Shown here: positions 39,239 through 49,010 of the stretch, piece by piece
Position numbering within the stretch: position 1 is the stretch's first letter
Layout of the letters: each line of letters opens with the position of its first letter
Assembly: GCA_016125585.1 (NCBI GenBank)
Contig: WGLL01000011.1
Location: forward strand, 186,001-250,000
DNA length: 64,000 bases
Direction of reading: 5' to 3'
DNA from: Caulobacter sp.
GTDB lineage: Bacteria > Pseudomonadota > Alphaproteobacteria > Caulobacterales > Caulobacteraceae
The notes under the pieces: model-generated
What the model was told of the DNA's origin: nothing
Seen by the model: the letters and a program-made list of their open reading frames with translations, nothing else
Databases searched by the model: none
Position numbers and translations under genes: made by a program

Positions 39239-39901
39239 TCAGGCGCTGGCCAGGGCGCTCTGGAACAGCAGGGCGCCGTCGGCCGAGCCCAGTTCGGCCT
39301 CGAAGGACCGGTCGGGGTGGGGCATCAGGCCCAGCACATTGCCGGCCGCGTTGCTGATCCCGGCGATGTCGCGGGCCGAGCCGTTGGGATTGTCGCGGTA
39401 GCGGAAGATCACCTGACCCTCGCCTTCAAGCCGGTCGAGGGTGGCGTCGTCGGCGAAATAGTTGCCGTCGCCGTTGCCCACCGTCATCACCGCCTCGCGC
39501 CGGCCCTGATAGGCGGCGGTGAATCGGGTCTGGCCGTTGACGATGTCGAGGGTCACAGGCTTGCAGACGTATTTCAGACCGGCGTTGCGCAACAGCGCGC
39601 CGGGCAGGAGACCGGCTTCGCACAGGACCTGGAAGCCGTTGCAGATGCCGACCGTCGCCACGCCGCGCTCTATGGCCGCCTTCACCTCGGTCATGATCGG
39701 CGACAGCGCGGCCATGGCGCCGCAGCGCAGATAGTCGCCGTAGGAGAACCCGCCGGGCAGCACGATCAGGTCGAGGCCCGTGGGCAGGGCGGTGTCGCCG
39801 TGCCAGACCATGTCGACGGAGGCCCCGGTCGACCGCTCGACGGCGACCTTGCAGTCACGGTCGCAGTTGGACCCCGGGAAGACGATGACGGCGGCTTTCA
39901 T
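39239..39901 (-). CDS. purQ: Phosphoribosylformylglycinamidine synthase, glutaminase subunit PurQ
   Basis: 220 residues. Class I glutamine amidotransferase fold with nucleophile Cys87 in [12 protein letters not shown] and the His195/Glu201 pair in [12 protein letters not shown]. It releases ammonia from glutamine for PurL. The gene lies between purS and purL on the same strand, as in other alphaproteobacteria, but unrelated genes have been inserted on both sides. Confidence 0.97.
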   Translation of the reverse strand: MKAAVIVFPGSNCDRDCKVAVERSTGASVDMVWHGDTALPTGLDLIVLPGGFSYGDYLRCGAMAALSPIMTEVKAAIERGVATVGICNGFQVLCEAGLLPGALLRNAGLKYVCKPVTLDIVNGQTRFTAAYQGRREAVMTVGNGDGNYFADDATLDRLEGEGQVIFRYRDNPNGSARDIAGISNAAGNVLGLMPHPDRSFEAELGSADGALLFQSALASA

Positions 39902-39990
39902 GGGCGGGCCTGTAGCAGAGTCCCGACAGCTGGGCGAGGTGATGGTGAAATTAACCCCCGAATATGCGACTCGGCCCAGACTTCAGGCGT

Positions 39991-40010
39991 TGGAGTTGAT
40001 TGGAACTCCA
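39991..40010. promoter_or_regulatory. Dyad upstream of the DUF5678/retropepsin pair
   Basis: TGGAGTT (39991-39997) and AACTCCA (40004-40010) form a perfect 7-bp inverted repeat with a six-base centre, 40 bases before the first gene of the pair. This position fits an operator for an autoregulated module. The binding protein is not identified. Confidence 0.5.
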
Positions 40011-40050
40011 GACCGAACAGTGCTCCAAATGGTCAGGAGAGGAATCACCG

Positions 40051-40314
40051 ATGACCGTTCTTCGAGAGGACATCGCGGCGTTCGACGAAATGCAGACCGA
40101 ACTGGCGCGTGACCACGACAAGGCCTGGGTGCTGTTCCACAAGGGCCGCTTTCAGGGGGCGTACGCGGCTTTCGACGACGCTGCGGCGATGGCGATCGAG
40201 CGGTTTGGCACCGGCCCCTATCTCATTCGGCAGGTCGGGGCGCCCCGCTCGGTCCAATTGCCCGGCGGCATGATTTTCACGCCTTCGCATGCCCTCGACG
40301 CAGGCCGGCTTTAA
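40051..40314 (+). CDS. DUF5678-like small protein
   Basis: 87 residues from the ATG at 40051 with AGGAGAGGA upstream. The core AWVLFHKGRFQGAYAAFDDAAAMAIERFGTGPYLIRQVGAP resembles DUF5678: a short beta-helix-beta unit with a conserved W-V-x-x-x-x-G pattern and a GxGPYLIRQV end. Its 3' end overlaps the retropepsin-like gene by 26 bases. Small proteins of this type repeatedly precede such proteases in proteobacteria, from memory, and their function is not known. A substrate, inhibitor or adaptor role is possible. Confidence 0.7.
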   Translation: MTVLREDIAAFDEMQTELARDHDKAWVLFHKGRFQGAYAAFDDAAAMAIERFGTGPYLIRQVGAPRSVQLPGGMIFTPSHALDAGRL

Positions 40315-40747
40315 ATCCGGCAAAGACGGCGCGACGCCGTCAGACCTTCTCGTCCAGGTTGGACCGACCCTTCGGGTGGATATTGGCCTTCGGTCGCGTG
40401 CGGTCGCCGGCCAGCCGCCGGACCTGCCCCGCAAGAATATCAAGGCCCTGATCGACACTGGCGCGGGAGGCGACTGTATCGACGACGATCTGGCGCATTC
40501 GCTTGGCCTACCGATCACCGACGAGGGCGAGATGAGCGGTGTTGGTGGGCGGCATCATGCCTTTGTCTACACTGCGCGCCTGTTCATCCCGTCGCTGGGA
40601 CGGCTGCTGTTTCAGCCCTTCACCGGGGTCAAACTTCAGCAGGGAGATCAGCTACACCAGATCATTCTTGGCCGGCCGTTTCTGCGGAACTATCGCCTGA
40701 CCTACGACGGCCGGGACGGCAGCGTGGGGCTTTCCGATGACTCTTGA
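40289..40747 (+). CDS. Retropepsin-like aspartic protease
   Basis: 152 residues. The active-site loop is ALIDTGAGGDCIDDDLAHSLGLP with Asp56-Thr57-Gly58-Ala59, and the C-terminal ILGRPFLRNYRLTYDGRDGSVGL corresponds to the hydrophobic-Gly-Arg/Asp turn of the fold. One DTG per chain means it should act as a homodimer, like retroviral proteases. There is no signal peptide, so it is cytoplasmic. It overlaps the DUF5678-like gene and so is translated with it; that gene's product is a candidate partner or substrate. Confidence 0.82.
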   Translation: MPSTQAGFKSGKDGATPSDLLVQVGPTLRVDIGLRSRAVAGQPPDLPRKNIKALIDTGAGGDCIDDDLAHSLGLPITDEGEMSGVGGRHHAFVYTARLFIPSLGRLLFQPFTGVKLQQGDQLHQIILGRPFLRNYRLTYDGRDGSVGLSDDS

Positions 40748-40758
40748 GGCAGACAGAT

Positions 40759-40995
40759 CTAGCCGATATCCACCCGGTAGCTTTCGATCACCGTGTTGGC
40801 CAGCAGCTTCTCGCACATGGCCTTGACCTCGACTTCCGCCGCCGCCTTGTCGCCGCCGACCTCGAACTCGAGCACGCGGCCGACCCGCACGCCAGTCACG
40901 TCGGCCCAGCCCAGGCCGTGCAGGGCGTTCTCGACGGCCTTGCCCTGGACGTCGAGGACTCCGGGCTTGAGGAAAACGTGGACGGTGGCCTTCAC
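40759..40995 (-). CDS. purS: Phosphoribosylformylglycinamidine synthase subunit PurS
   Basis: 78 residues from a GTG at 40995 that shares one base with the purC stop (TAGTG). KATVHVFLKPGVLDVQGKAVENALHGLG..DVTGVRVGRVLEFEV is the PurS fold, which holds the PurL-PurQ complex together. It follows purC directly in the same direction. Confidence 0.96.
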   Translation of the reverse strand: MKATVHVFLKPGVLDVQGKAVENALHGLGWADVTGVRVGRVLEFEVGGDKAAAEVEVKAMCEKLLANTVIESYRVDIG

Positions 40996-41753
40996 TAGTG
41001 CAGTCCTCCCTGGATGACGGTCGGCATGTCTTTCATGATCCCCAGGCGACGGGCCACCTCGGTGTAGCTTTCGATCACATCGCCCAGGTCGCGGCGGAAG
41101 CGGTCCTTGTCGAGCTTTTCGTTGGTGGTCGAATCCCACAGCCGGCAGCTGTCGGGGCTGATCTCGTCGGCGAGGATCAGGCGGGAGAAATCGCCGTCCC
41201 AGATGCGGCCGAACTCGATCTTGAAATCCACCAGGGTGATGCCGACGGCGCCGAACATCCCGGTCAGGAAGTCGTTGATCCGCAGGGTCATGGCCATGAT
41301 GTCGTCGATGTCCTGGGTGGTGGCCCAGTTGAAGGCGGTGATGTGCTCTTCGGTGACCAGCGGGTCGCCCAGTTCGTCGTTCTTGTAGCAGAACTCGATG
41401 ATCGATCGGGGCAGGGGTGTGCCTTCCTCCAGACCGAGGCGCTTGGCCAGGCTGCCGGCGGCGATGTTACGGCAGATCACTTCCAGCGGAACGATCTCCA
41501 CTTCCTTGATCAGCTGTTCGCGGTGGTTCAGCCGACGGATGAAGTGGTTGGCCACGCCGATGGCGGCCAGCTTGGTCATCACGAACTCGCTGATGCGGTT
41601 GTTGATCACGCCCTTGCCTTCGAGAACGGCCTTTTTCTGGGCGTTGAAGGCGGTGGCGTCGTCCTTGAAGTACTGGATCAGGGTGCCGGGCTCGGGACCC
41701 TCGTAGAGAATCTTGGCCTTGCCTTCGTAGATCTTCTTGCGGCGGGTGGTCAT
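40995..41753 (-). CDS. purC: SAICAR synthetase (phosphoribosylaminoimidazole-succinocarboxamide synthase)
   Basis: 252 residues from the ATG at 41753. [32 protein letters not shown] and the later [32 protein letters not shown] are the ATP- and CAIR-binding motifs. It joins CAIR and aspartate in purine synthesis. The stop overlaps the purS start, so the two are coupled. Confidence 0.97.
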   Translation of the reverse strand: MTTRRKKIYEGKAKILYEGPEPGTLIQYFKDDATAFNAQKKAVLEGKGVINNRISEFVMTKLAAIGVANHFIRRLNHREQLIKEVEIVPLEVICRNIAAGSLAKRLGLEEGTPLPRSIIEFCYKNDELGDPLVTEEHITAFNWATTQDIDDIMAMTLRINDFLTGMFGAVGITLVDFKIEFGRIWDGDFSRLILADEISPDSCRLWDSTTNEKLDKDRFRRDLGDVIESYTEVARRLGIMKDMPTVIQGGLH

Positions 41754-41874
41754 GTGTCTCCCCGTGGGGGTGCGATGCGGCGTGGCGGGAACAAAAATCG
41801 CGCGCAGGCTCAAAGGCCAGCGCGCGCGTCCGACTCACGTCCGCGAGGATTGTTGGTCGGCGGGGAAAATACTC

Positions 41875-42309
41875 TCAAAGGGTCGGCAGGGAAAGACCGG
41901 GCCTTTCGTTGTCCCAGATCATCGACATGATCCGCCAGGCGCCGTCCGATCCCTTGAACAGCTGAATGGAATTGATTCCCCGACGCTCCGGATTCAGGTC
42001 GGCGGGGTCCCGCTTGGCCTCGTAGAGGCTCCAGACCTGGGCGATGTTGCCGAAGACCTCGATCCGGCGGCCGAGCTCGACCTCAAAGAAGGGATTGGCG
42101 TCAAAGAAAGGCTGGGTGTTCTCCCGATACTCGGCCTGGCCCATGATGACGATCCACGGCGCGCCCCTCTCGTCGAGACCGGTGCGCATCTGCCGCGCCT
42201 CGGGATGGAAGATTTTCGCCTGCCGCGCCCAGTCCCTCGGGCCAGCCGGGCCGGAGATCATGGCGTACATCTCATCGACTATGGCGCCGACAGCGGCCTC
42301 TTCGTTCAC
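41875..42309 (-). CDS. SnoaL/NTF2-like protein
   Basis: 144 residues from a GTG at 42309 with GGAG eight bases upstream; the frame is open further upstream but opposite the ATPase zeta gene. The fold pattern AIVDEMYAMISGPAGPRDWARQAKIFHPEARQMRTG ... VEVFGNIAQVWSLYEAKRDPADLNPERRGINSIQLFKGSDGAWRIMSMIW is SnoaL-like. Function unknown. Confidence 0.78.
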   Translation of the reverse strand: MNEEAAVGAIVDEMYAMISGPAGPRDWARQAKIFHPEARQMRTGLDERGAPWIVIMGQAEYRENTQPFFDANPFFEVELGRRIEVFGNIAQVWSLYEAKRDPADLNPERRGINSIQLFKGSDGAWRIMSMIWDNERPGLSLPTL

Positions 42310-42385
42310 AAGGATTGCTCCGGTTATGATTGCGGGGCGACGCGACGCGCGGTATGGACCGCGCCGCAATGCAGTTGGAAAATCT

Positions 42386-42703
42386 ATGACCACCTTCGAC
42401 GAACGCGAAAAGGGCTTTGAGCGCAAGTTCGCCCTGGATGCCGAACAGGACTTCAAGGCCACCGCTCGGCGCAACCGCCTGCTCGGTGAATGGGCGGCCG
42501 GTCTGATGGGCCTGGAATCGCCGGAAGAGTACGTCCGCGCCGTGGTGAAGTCCGACTTCGAACAGCCCGGCGACGACGATGTCCTGCGCAAGGTGTTCGG
42601 TGATCTGAAGGGCTCTGGCCTGGAGACCACCGAGGGCGAGGTGCGGATGAAGATGGACGAATTGCTCGCCCAGGCCCGCGACCAGATCAAGAACGGCGCC
42701 TGA
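42386..42703 (+). CDS. F1F0-ATPase inhibitor zeta subunit (DUF1476)
   Basis: 105 residues from the ATG at 42386. The sequence MTTFDEREKGFERKFALDAE followed by QDFKATARRNRLLGEWAAGLMGL is the DUF1476 family, shown in Paracoccus to be the zeta subunit that blocks ATP hydrolysis by F1. It is all-helical and acidic. It is alphaproteobacteria-specific and commonly near purC, as here. Confidence 0.92.
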   Translation: MTTFDEREKGFERKFALDAEQDFKATARRNRLLGEWAAGLMGLESPEEYVRAVVKSDFEQPGDDDVLRKVFGDLKGSGLETTEGEVRMKMDELLAQARDQIKNGA

Positions 42704-42730
42704 GCGACGGAACTTGAATTTTCGCACAAC

Positions 42731-42751
42731 TTAGCTAACTTTCTTAGCTAA
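42731..42751. promoter_or_regulatory. Operator of the VapBC locus
   Basis: Two copies of the palindrome TTAGCTAA (42731-42738 and 42744-42751) are separated by CTTTC, so their centres are 13 bases apart. They sit directly before the ribosome binding site of the antitoxin gene. Type II antitoxins usually repress their own promoter through such paired sites. Confidence 0.7.
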
Positions 42752-42761
42752 GGAGCCTGCG

Positions 42762-43004
42762 ATGACCGTCGTCACCATCCACAACGCCAAGACCAATCTC
42801 TCCAAGCTGATCGCCGAAGTCGAGGCGGGCGGCGAGGTGGTCATTGCGCGCGGCAAGACGCCGGTGGCCAAGCTGATGCCCGTCGACCCGCCGCCGCCCA
42901 AGCGGGTTTTTGGCAGACTCAAGGGACAGGTTTCCCTGGACGAACGCTTTTTTGAACCGTTGCCCGACGATGAACTTGCCCTCTGGAATGGCGAGGGCGA
43001 TTGA
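42762..43004 (+). CDS. vapB: Phd/YefM-type antitoxin (VapB)
   Basis: 80 residues with AAGGAG before the ATG. MTVVTIHNAKTNLSKLIAEV then EAGGEVVIARGKTPVAKLMPV is the Phd DNA-binding domain, and the C-terminal LDERFFEPLPDDELALWNGE is the toxin-neutralising tail. The stop overlaps the toxin start (TTGA). Paired palindromes upstream suggest autorepression. Confidence 0.93.
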   Translation: MTVVTIHNAKTNLSKLIAEVEAGGEVVIARGKTPVAKLMPVDPPPPKRVFGRLKGQVSLDERFFEPLPDDELALWNGEGD

Positions 43005-43387
43005 GGCTGCTGCTCGACACCCACGCCATCATCTGGTGGACGGGCGGCCATCCCCAGCTCACGGCCATGGCGCGCGCCGCTATCGAAGATCCGGGCAACG
43101 AGGTCTTCGTGAGCGCGGCGTCGGCCATGGAGATCGCGACGAAGTTCCGGCTTGGAAAGCTGCCGGACGCGGAACGACTGGCGGTCGATTTCGCTGGTGA
43201 GGCGGCGGCGGACGGATTTCAAACGCTGTCGATCAGTGTCGAGCACGGGCAAAAGGCCGGCGAACTGCCGATCCTGCACAAGGACCCCTTTGACCGGTTC
43301 CTGATTGCTCAGGCGATCATGGAGGACCTGGTGCTGGTGTCGAACGAGCAACTGTTCGACGGCTTTGGCGTCAAGCGTCTGTGGTGA
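43001..43387 (+). CDS. vapC: PIN-domain toxin (VapC)
   Basis: 128 residues from a TTG that overlaps the antitoxin stop. PIN acidic residues are Asp6 (LLLDTHAIIWW), Glu44 (SAMEIATK), Asp95 and Asp98 (HKDPFDRFLIAQA). It is a Mg2+-dependent RNase. Coupled translation keeps it at or below antitoxin level. Its 3' end overlaps the convergent glycosylase gene by 17 bases. Confidence 0.93.
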   Translation: MRLLLDTHAIIWWTGGHPQLTAMARAAIEDPGNEVFVSAASAMEIATKFRLGKLPDAERLAVDFAGEAAADGFQTLSISVEHGQKAGELPILHKDPFDRFLIAQAIMEDLVLVSNEQLFDGFGVKRLW

Positions 43388-43891
43388 GCCCGAGCGGCCG
43401 GCGGATCGCCGCCCAGGCGGCTGCCTTTCGCTCCAAGGACATTGAGGCGTAGGCCGGGCTGGACGAGGGCAGGGCGATGCGCTCGACGTGGGGCGCGACC
43501 CCGGCCAGCGCCTTTGCGCCCAGCCTTGCCGCCGTGGCGCCGTTGAAGGCGACGGCCCTCAGGTCGGGCAGCTGCGCAATCAGGCCCAAGAGGTCGTTTT
43601 CTCGCCGCTCGCGAATCGCCCCGTCCAGGCTGCCTGGCCGATGAGCTTCGGCGATGACGTCCCACAAGGCGATCTGGCGGTCCTTAAGGGACCCGAGGCG
43701 CGCCTCATAGGCCATGGCGTGCAGGTCGACGCCAACCGCCGCGCCGACCAGTCGCCAGAAGGCGTTCTGTGGGTGGGCGTAGTAGCGGTTCTCGGCCAGA
43801 GAAACGTCTCCGGGCAGGCTGCCGAGAATCAGCAGCCGGGCGTCCGGCCTGTAGAGGGGCGCAAAGCTGGCCTTGCGGGCCGGAGGCAGGC

Positions 43892-43895
<4 letters not shown>
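43371..43895 (-). CDS. Hypoxanthine-DNA glycosylase (UDG family 6-like), CTG start
   Basis: 174 residues if translated from CTG at 43895. The catalytic motif LLILGSLPGDVSLAENRYYAHPQNAFWRLVG lies in frame 5' of the first ATG (43715), so that ATG would yield a truncated inactive protein. No ATG, GTG or TTG exists in frame between the motif and the purB end; a CTG overlapping the purB stop (CTGA) has GGGGAA six bases upstream. The C-terminal motif is LPSSSPAYASMSLERKAAAW. The family removes deaminated adenine (hypoxanthine) from DNA. Location after purB is suggestive, since both concern inosine/adenine metabolism. Confidence 0.78.
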
Positions 43896-45202
<1,307 letters not shown>

Positions 45203-45247
45203 GCCGCCCGCTTCGCCCCGAGGCGCGCCAGAGTCAAGGCCGCCTGA

Positions 45248-46750
45248 TCAGGTGGCGCTGGCTTTCATGTGTTTGGCCAGGCCGATAGCCGCCAGGAAAT
45301 AGTGGCCGGCGGCCCAGGCGTAGAAGCAGATGGAGATGATGATCCCCTGCTGGCTGGACTGGGCGCTGGTGTCGATACAGGCCTTGGCCAACTCAGCCGT
45401 CGCGCCTTCCGGCGGGCGGCCGCCGGGGCACTGGGTGATGAAGTCGATCGGACCCTTGGGGCCAAAGGTGCCGAAGAAGGACTCCAGCACGCCGTGATGG
45501 CCCAGGTGGTTGATGTTGAACTGGGTCAGGGTGTCGATCAGCCAGCCGGTGAACACCGGCCCGCCGCCCAGGGCGATGAGATTGAGGAAGAAGAACAGCA
45601 GGGCCGTCGCCGTGGCCCGGCGATAGGTCGGCACCGAGTTCTGGATCACGCCGAACGTCGGGCCCAGGTAGGTGTAGTGGAAGATGCCGGGAACCAGCAG
45701 GATCAGGGCCGTCATCTTCCAGTCGGTCTGAAGATAGGCGGCAATGTAGATCGGCGTGGCGATCAGCAGGCCGAAGGCTGGGGTGAGGGCGTACCAGCGG
45801 GCGTTTCGCTTGCCGGCCCAGTCGGAGAAGAAGCCGCCGGCCAGGGTGCCGATGCCGGCGGAAAAGCCGCCGACAAGGCCTGTCACCAGACCAACCGTCG
45901 CATAGTCGAGGCCGAACTGACGGACAAAATAGGCCGGCACGAAGGCGCCGGACCCATAGGAGCCGAACGAGGCGATCGTCACGCCGAGCACCATGTGGAC
46001 CACCGGCCATTTGGTGAACAGCACCTTGATCACGGCCCACAGCTCGCGGAATTCGTCGCCGAAGGAGAAGGGCGGTTTGACGTAGGGGGCCGGGGCGACG
46101 ACCCCCTCTTCGCTGATCGGGGCGACCGGAATGTCGGAATGGCCGCGCGGCGGCTCCTTGACCAGGAGCTTGAACAACAGGGCCAGCAGCAGGCCGGGCA
46201 CACCGACAACGATGAAGGCGATGCGCCAGCTGAACTCCTGGGTCAGCCAGCCGCCGGCGACGGCGCCGAACATGGTGCCCAGCGGAATCCCGAAGCTGTA
46301 GATCGACAGGGCGGTGGCGCGCTGTTTCGGCTCGTAGTAGTCGCTGATCAGCGAGTGGGCGGGGGGAGAACAGGCCGCCTCGCCGATGCCGACGCCAAAG
46401 CGAAGCGCCGCCAGCTGCACGAAATTGCCGGCCATGCCGCATAGGGCGGTGAAACCGGACCAGACCACCAGACCCACGGTGATGATGGTCACTCGGTTCT
46501 TCCGCTCGGCCAGGCGCGCGATCGGAATGCCCAGCAGGGTGTAGAGGAGGGCGAAGAACAGCCCTCCCAGCAGTCCGAGCTGGGTGTCGGACAGGTTCAG
46601 GTCGACCTTGATGGCCTGACCAATGGTGCCGATGATGGTCCGGTCGATGAAATTGAAGGTGTAGGCCGCAACCAGCATGCCCAGCACCGTGGCCTTGTAG
46701 CCATTCGAGTAGATCGGCTTTTCGGCCGTTCCCGCCGCGACATCCGTCAT
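45248..46750 (-). CDS. MFS transporter, spinster type, first of a tandem pair
   Basis: 500 residues. YTFNFIDRTIIGTIGQAIK, TLLGIPIARLAERKNR and GVGIGEAACSPPAHSLISDYYEPKQRATALSIYSFGIPLGTMFGAVAGG are the spinster/UhpC-like hallmarks. The 477-residue neighbour at 46833 shares the same motifs, so the pair arose by duplication. Substrate unknown. Confidence 0.9.
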   Translation of the reverse strand: MTDVAAGTAEKPIYSNGYKATVLGMLVAAYTFNFIDRTIIGTIGQAIKVDLNLSDTQLGLLGGLFFALLYTLLGIPIARLAERKNRVTIITVGLVVWSGFTALCGMAGNFVQLAALRFGVGIGEAACSPPAHSLISDYYEPKQRATALSIYSFGIPLGTMFGAVAGGWLTQEFSWRIAFIVVGVPGLLLALLFKLLVKEPPRGHSDIPVAPISEEGVVAPAPYVKPPFSFGDEFRELWAVIKVLFTKWPVVHMVLGVTIASFGSYGSGAFVPAYFVRQFGLDYATVGLVTGLVGGFSAGIGTLAGGFFSDWAGKRNARWYALTPAFGLLIATPIYIAAYLQTDWKMTALILLVPGIFHYTYLGPTFGVIQNSVPTYRRATATALLFFFLNLIALGGGPVFTGWLIDTLTQFNINHLGHHGVLESFFGTFGPKGPIDFITQCPGGRPPEGATAELAKACIDTSAQSSQQGIIISICFYAWAAGHYFLAAIGLAKHMKASAT

Positions 46751-46832
46751 CGTCTGCTTCCTCTCCCCGACGCCCGCCCGGGCGGATCAATACTTATGGT
46801 GGCCGATCCTCCGTGAACCGGCTTCGATTCGG

Positions 46833-48266
46833 TCAGCTGACCATCTCTTCGCGGATCGTCTTACGCGCTGTCCAGAACAGCGCAAAGGCGACCAGGCCCA
46901 GGCAGGCCGAACTGATCAGCGCCCAGCGGACGCCCTCGGCCTCGCCCATCCCCATCGGGCCGGCGAAGACGTCGCTGAGGATGCCGACGGCGAGGGGACC
47001 CAGCCCCAGCCCGATCAGGTTGATGATGAACAGCAGGATGGCGGCGCAGGTCGCCCGCATGTGCGGCTCGACGATGCTCTGGGCGGTGGCATAGACCGGC
47101 CCGTACCACAGGGTGCCGAGAATCGCCGGGACGGCCAGGATCAGCACGGCGGCGCCGGCGTCGCCGATCATGATGCCGAAGATGTAGATCGGAATGGTCA
47201 CGACCGAGGCGATGGCCGGGACGATGACATAGGCCCGCAAGTCCCGGGCCCCCAGACGGTCGGCGATGTAGCCGCCGAGCCAGGCGCCGATCACGCCGGC
47301 GGTGCCGCCGACGGCGCTGAGGGCGATGCCGAGAAAGCCGCGCACGCCCAGCTCGAAATCGACCTGAACAAAGGGAATCAGGGAGACGGCGGCGGACAGG
47401 ATGTCCGATAGCCAGGCGGCGAGCTCGACCAACTGGGGCCCGTGGACGCGGAAGAAGAAGGAGGCGGTGAAGGGGGCGTGGCCATAGCCGATGAAGGCCT
47501 TGATGGCGGCGGCGAAGGCGATCAGCCAGAAGGTCTTCTTGACCATCAGGGCGGCCAGGGCGGCGCCGAAGGAGATTGTCGGGGCGGCGGCGCGGGCGGC
47601 GAGGTCCGCTTTCAGTTTCTTCCGCGGCTCGGGCAGGGTGAAGAAGGCCAGCAGGGCGAAGATCACGCCCGGCGCGCCGGCGACCAGGAAGGCGGCCCGC
47701 CAGCCATAGGCGTCCGCGATCAGGCCCCCCATGGCCAGGCCGATCAGGGTGCCGAGCGGCGTTCCCATCGAATAGAAGGCGATGGCCGAGGCGCGCTTGG
47801 CCCTTGGAACATAGTCGGTGATGAGCGAATGGGCCGGCGGCGTGCAGCCGGCCTCGCCGACGCCCACGCCGATGCGGAGCAGAACCATCTGCCAGAAATT
47901 CTGGGCGAAGCCGCACAGCACCGTGAAGCCGCTCCACACCGCCACCGAGGCGCCGATGATCATCGAGCGGTTCGACCGTTCGGCGAAGCGGGCGATGGGA
48001 ATGCCCAGCACGGTATAGAAGATGGCGAAGGCGAAGCCGGTCATCATGCCCAGCTGCCAATCCGCCAGATGCAGGTCGCGCTTGATGTCCTCGGCGAGGA
48101 TATTGACGATCTGCCGATCCAGGAAATTGAGCGTGTAGATGATCAGCAGCATGCCCAGGGCGTAGCGCCGATAGCCCTTGCTCAGGGGCTCAAGCACGGA
48201 CGGGACGGGTTGAGAGACAGGAGCCGGATTGGGCTCGATCGGCGCCGGGCCGGCGGCGTCGGTCAT
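46833..48266 (-). CDS. MFS transporter, spinster type, second of a tandem pair
   Basis: 477 residues. YTLNFLDRQIVNILAEDIKRDL, TVLGIPIARFAERSNR and GVGVGEAGCTPPAHSLITDYVPRAKRASAIAFYSMGTPLGTLIG align with the 45248 gene. The central loop between helices 6 and 7 differs. It is probably co-transcribed with its paralogue (82-base gap). Substrate unknown. Confidence 0.9.
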   Translation of the reverse strand: MTDAAGPAPIEPNPAPVSQPVPSVLEPLSKGYRRYALGMLLIIYTLNFLDRQIVNILAEDIKRDLHLADWQLGMMTGFAFAIFYTVLGIPIARFAERSNRSMIIGASVAVWSGFTVLCGFAQNFWQMVLLRIGVGVGEAGCTPPAHSLITDYVPRAKRASAIAFYSMGTPLGTLIGLAMGGLIADAYGWRAAFLVAGAPGVIFALLAFFTLPEPRKKLKADLAARAAAPTISFGAALAALMVKKTFWLIAFAAAIKAFIGYGHAPFTASFFFRVHGPQLVELAAWLSDILSAAVSLIPFVQVDFELGVRGFLGIALSAVGGTAGVIGAWLGGYIADRLGARDLRAYVIVPAIASVVTIPIYIFGIMIGDAGAAVLILAVPAILGTLWYGPVYATAQSIVEPHMRATCAAILLFIINLIGLGLGPLAVGILSDVFAGPMGMGEAEGVRWALISSACLGLVAFALFWTARKTIREEMVS

Positions 48267-48365
48267 GGGCGGTTTCCTCGAACGCTTGTTCTAAATTCTT
48301 GATCGCACTAGAGCCCGGATAGGCGGCGGCGCCAATACCCACTGTTCGAACCCTGGGAGTGATCC

Positions 48366-48983
48366 GTGGAAATTGTCATCGGCACCAAGCGTTGGTCCAC
48401 CTGGTCGATGCGGCCCTGGCTGGCGCTGAAGCGCACCGGCGCGCCGCTTCGCGAGACCCTGATCCAGCTTCGCGAAGTGGAGACCTCAACGGCGGAGATC
48501 GCCAGGCATTCGCCATCGGGCCTTGTGCCGGCTCTGAAGGACGCCGGGGTGGTGATCGTCGATTCCCTGGCGATCTGCGAGTATCTGGCCGACCGGTTTC
48601 CGGCGGCGAAGCTGTGGCCGGAGGACCCGATCGACCGGGCTCTGGCGCGATCGGCGGCCGCGGAAATGCACAGCGGCTTTGGCGCGCTGCGGCGCGAATG
48701 TCCGATGGAACTGGGTCTGCGCACCGAAAAGCCGATGACGGCCGAGGTGGAAAAAGACGTGCGCCGTATCGTGGACCTCTGGCTCGGTCTTCTGGATCGC
48801 TCCGGCGGCCCATTCCTTCTGGGCGACTGGTCGATCGCCGACGCCTTCTTCACGCCGGTCGCCACCCGCTTCGAAAGCTACGGTGTGGACCTGAAAATCT
48901 GTGGCGACGACGGCCGGGCGCGGGCCTATTCCGAAGGCCTGCTGAAGACGCCCGAATATCTGGCCTGGCTGGCCGACGCCTGA
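48366..48983 (+). CDS. Glutathione S-transferase family protein
   Basis: 205 residues from a GTG at 48366 with GGGAG seven bases upstream. The N-terminal MEIVIGTKRWSTWSMRPWLALKRTGAP and GLVPALKDAGVVIVDSLAICEYLADRFP are the thioredoxin-like glutathione site, and FLLGDWSIADAFFTPVATRFESYG is the helical domain. Unknown substrate. The oxidoreductase gene follows 27 bases later in the same direction. Confidence 0.88.
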   Translation: MEIVIGTKRWSTWSMRPWLALKRTGAPLRETLIQLREVETSTAEIARHSPSGLVPALKDAGVVIVDSLAICEYLADRFPAAKLWPEDPIDRALARSAAAEMHSGFGALRRECPMELGLRTEKPMTAEVEKDVRRIVDLWLGLLDRSGGPFLLGDWSIADAFFTPVATRFESYGVDLKICGDDGRARAYSEGLLKTPEYLAWLADA

Positions 48984-49010
48984 CAACGAGACACCAAGGG
49001 AGAAATGACA

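Noticed and set aside
42762..43387. A defence island or mobile element around the VapBC pair
   Set aside because: The flanking genes are core metabolic genes in conserved order and no integrase, transposase or direct repeats are present.
43371..43715. A 114-residue version of the glycosylase starting at the ATG at 43715
   Set aside because: It would lack the catalytic GSLPG motif that is present in frame upstream, so the gene must start further 5'.
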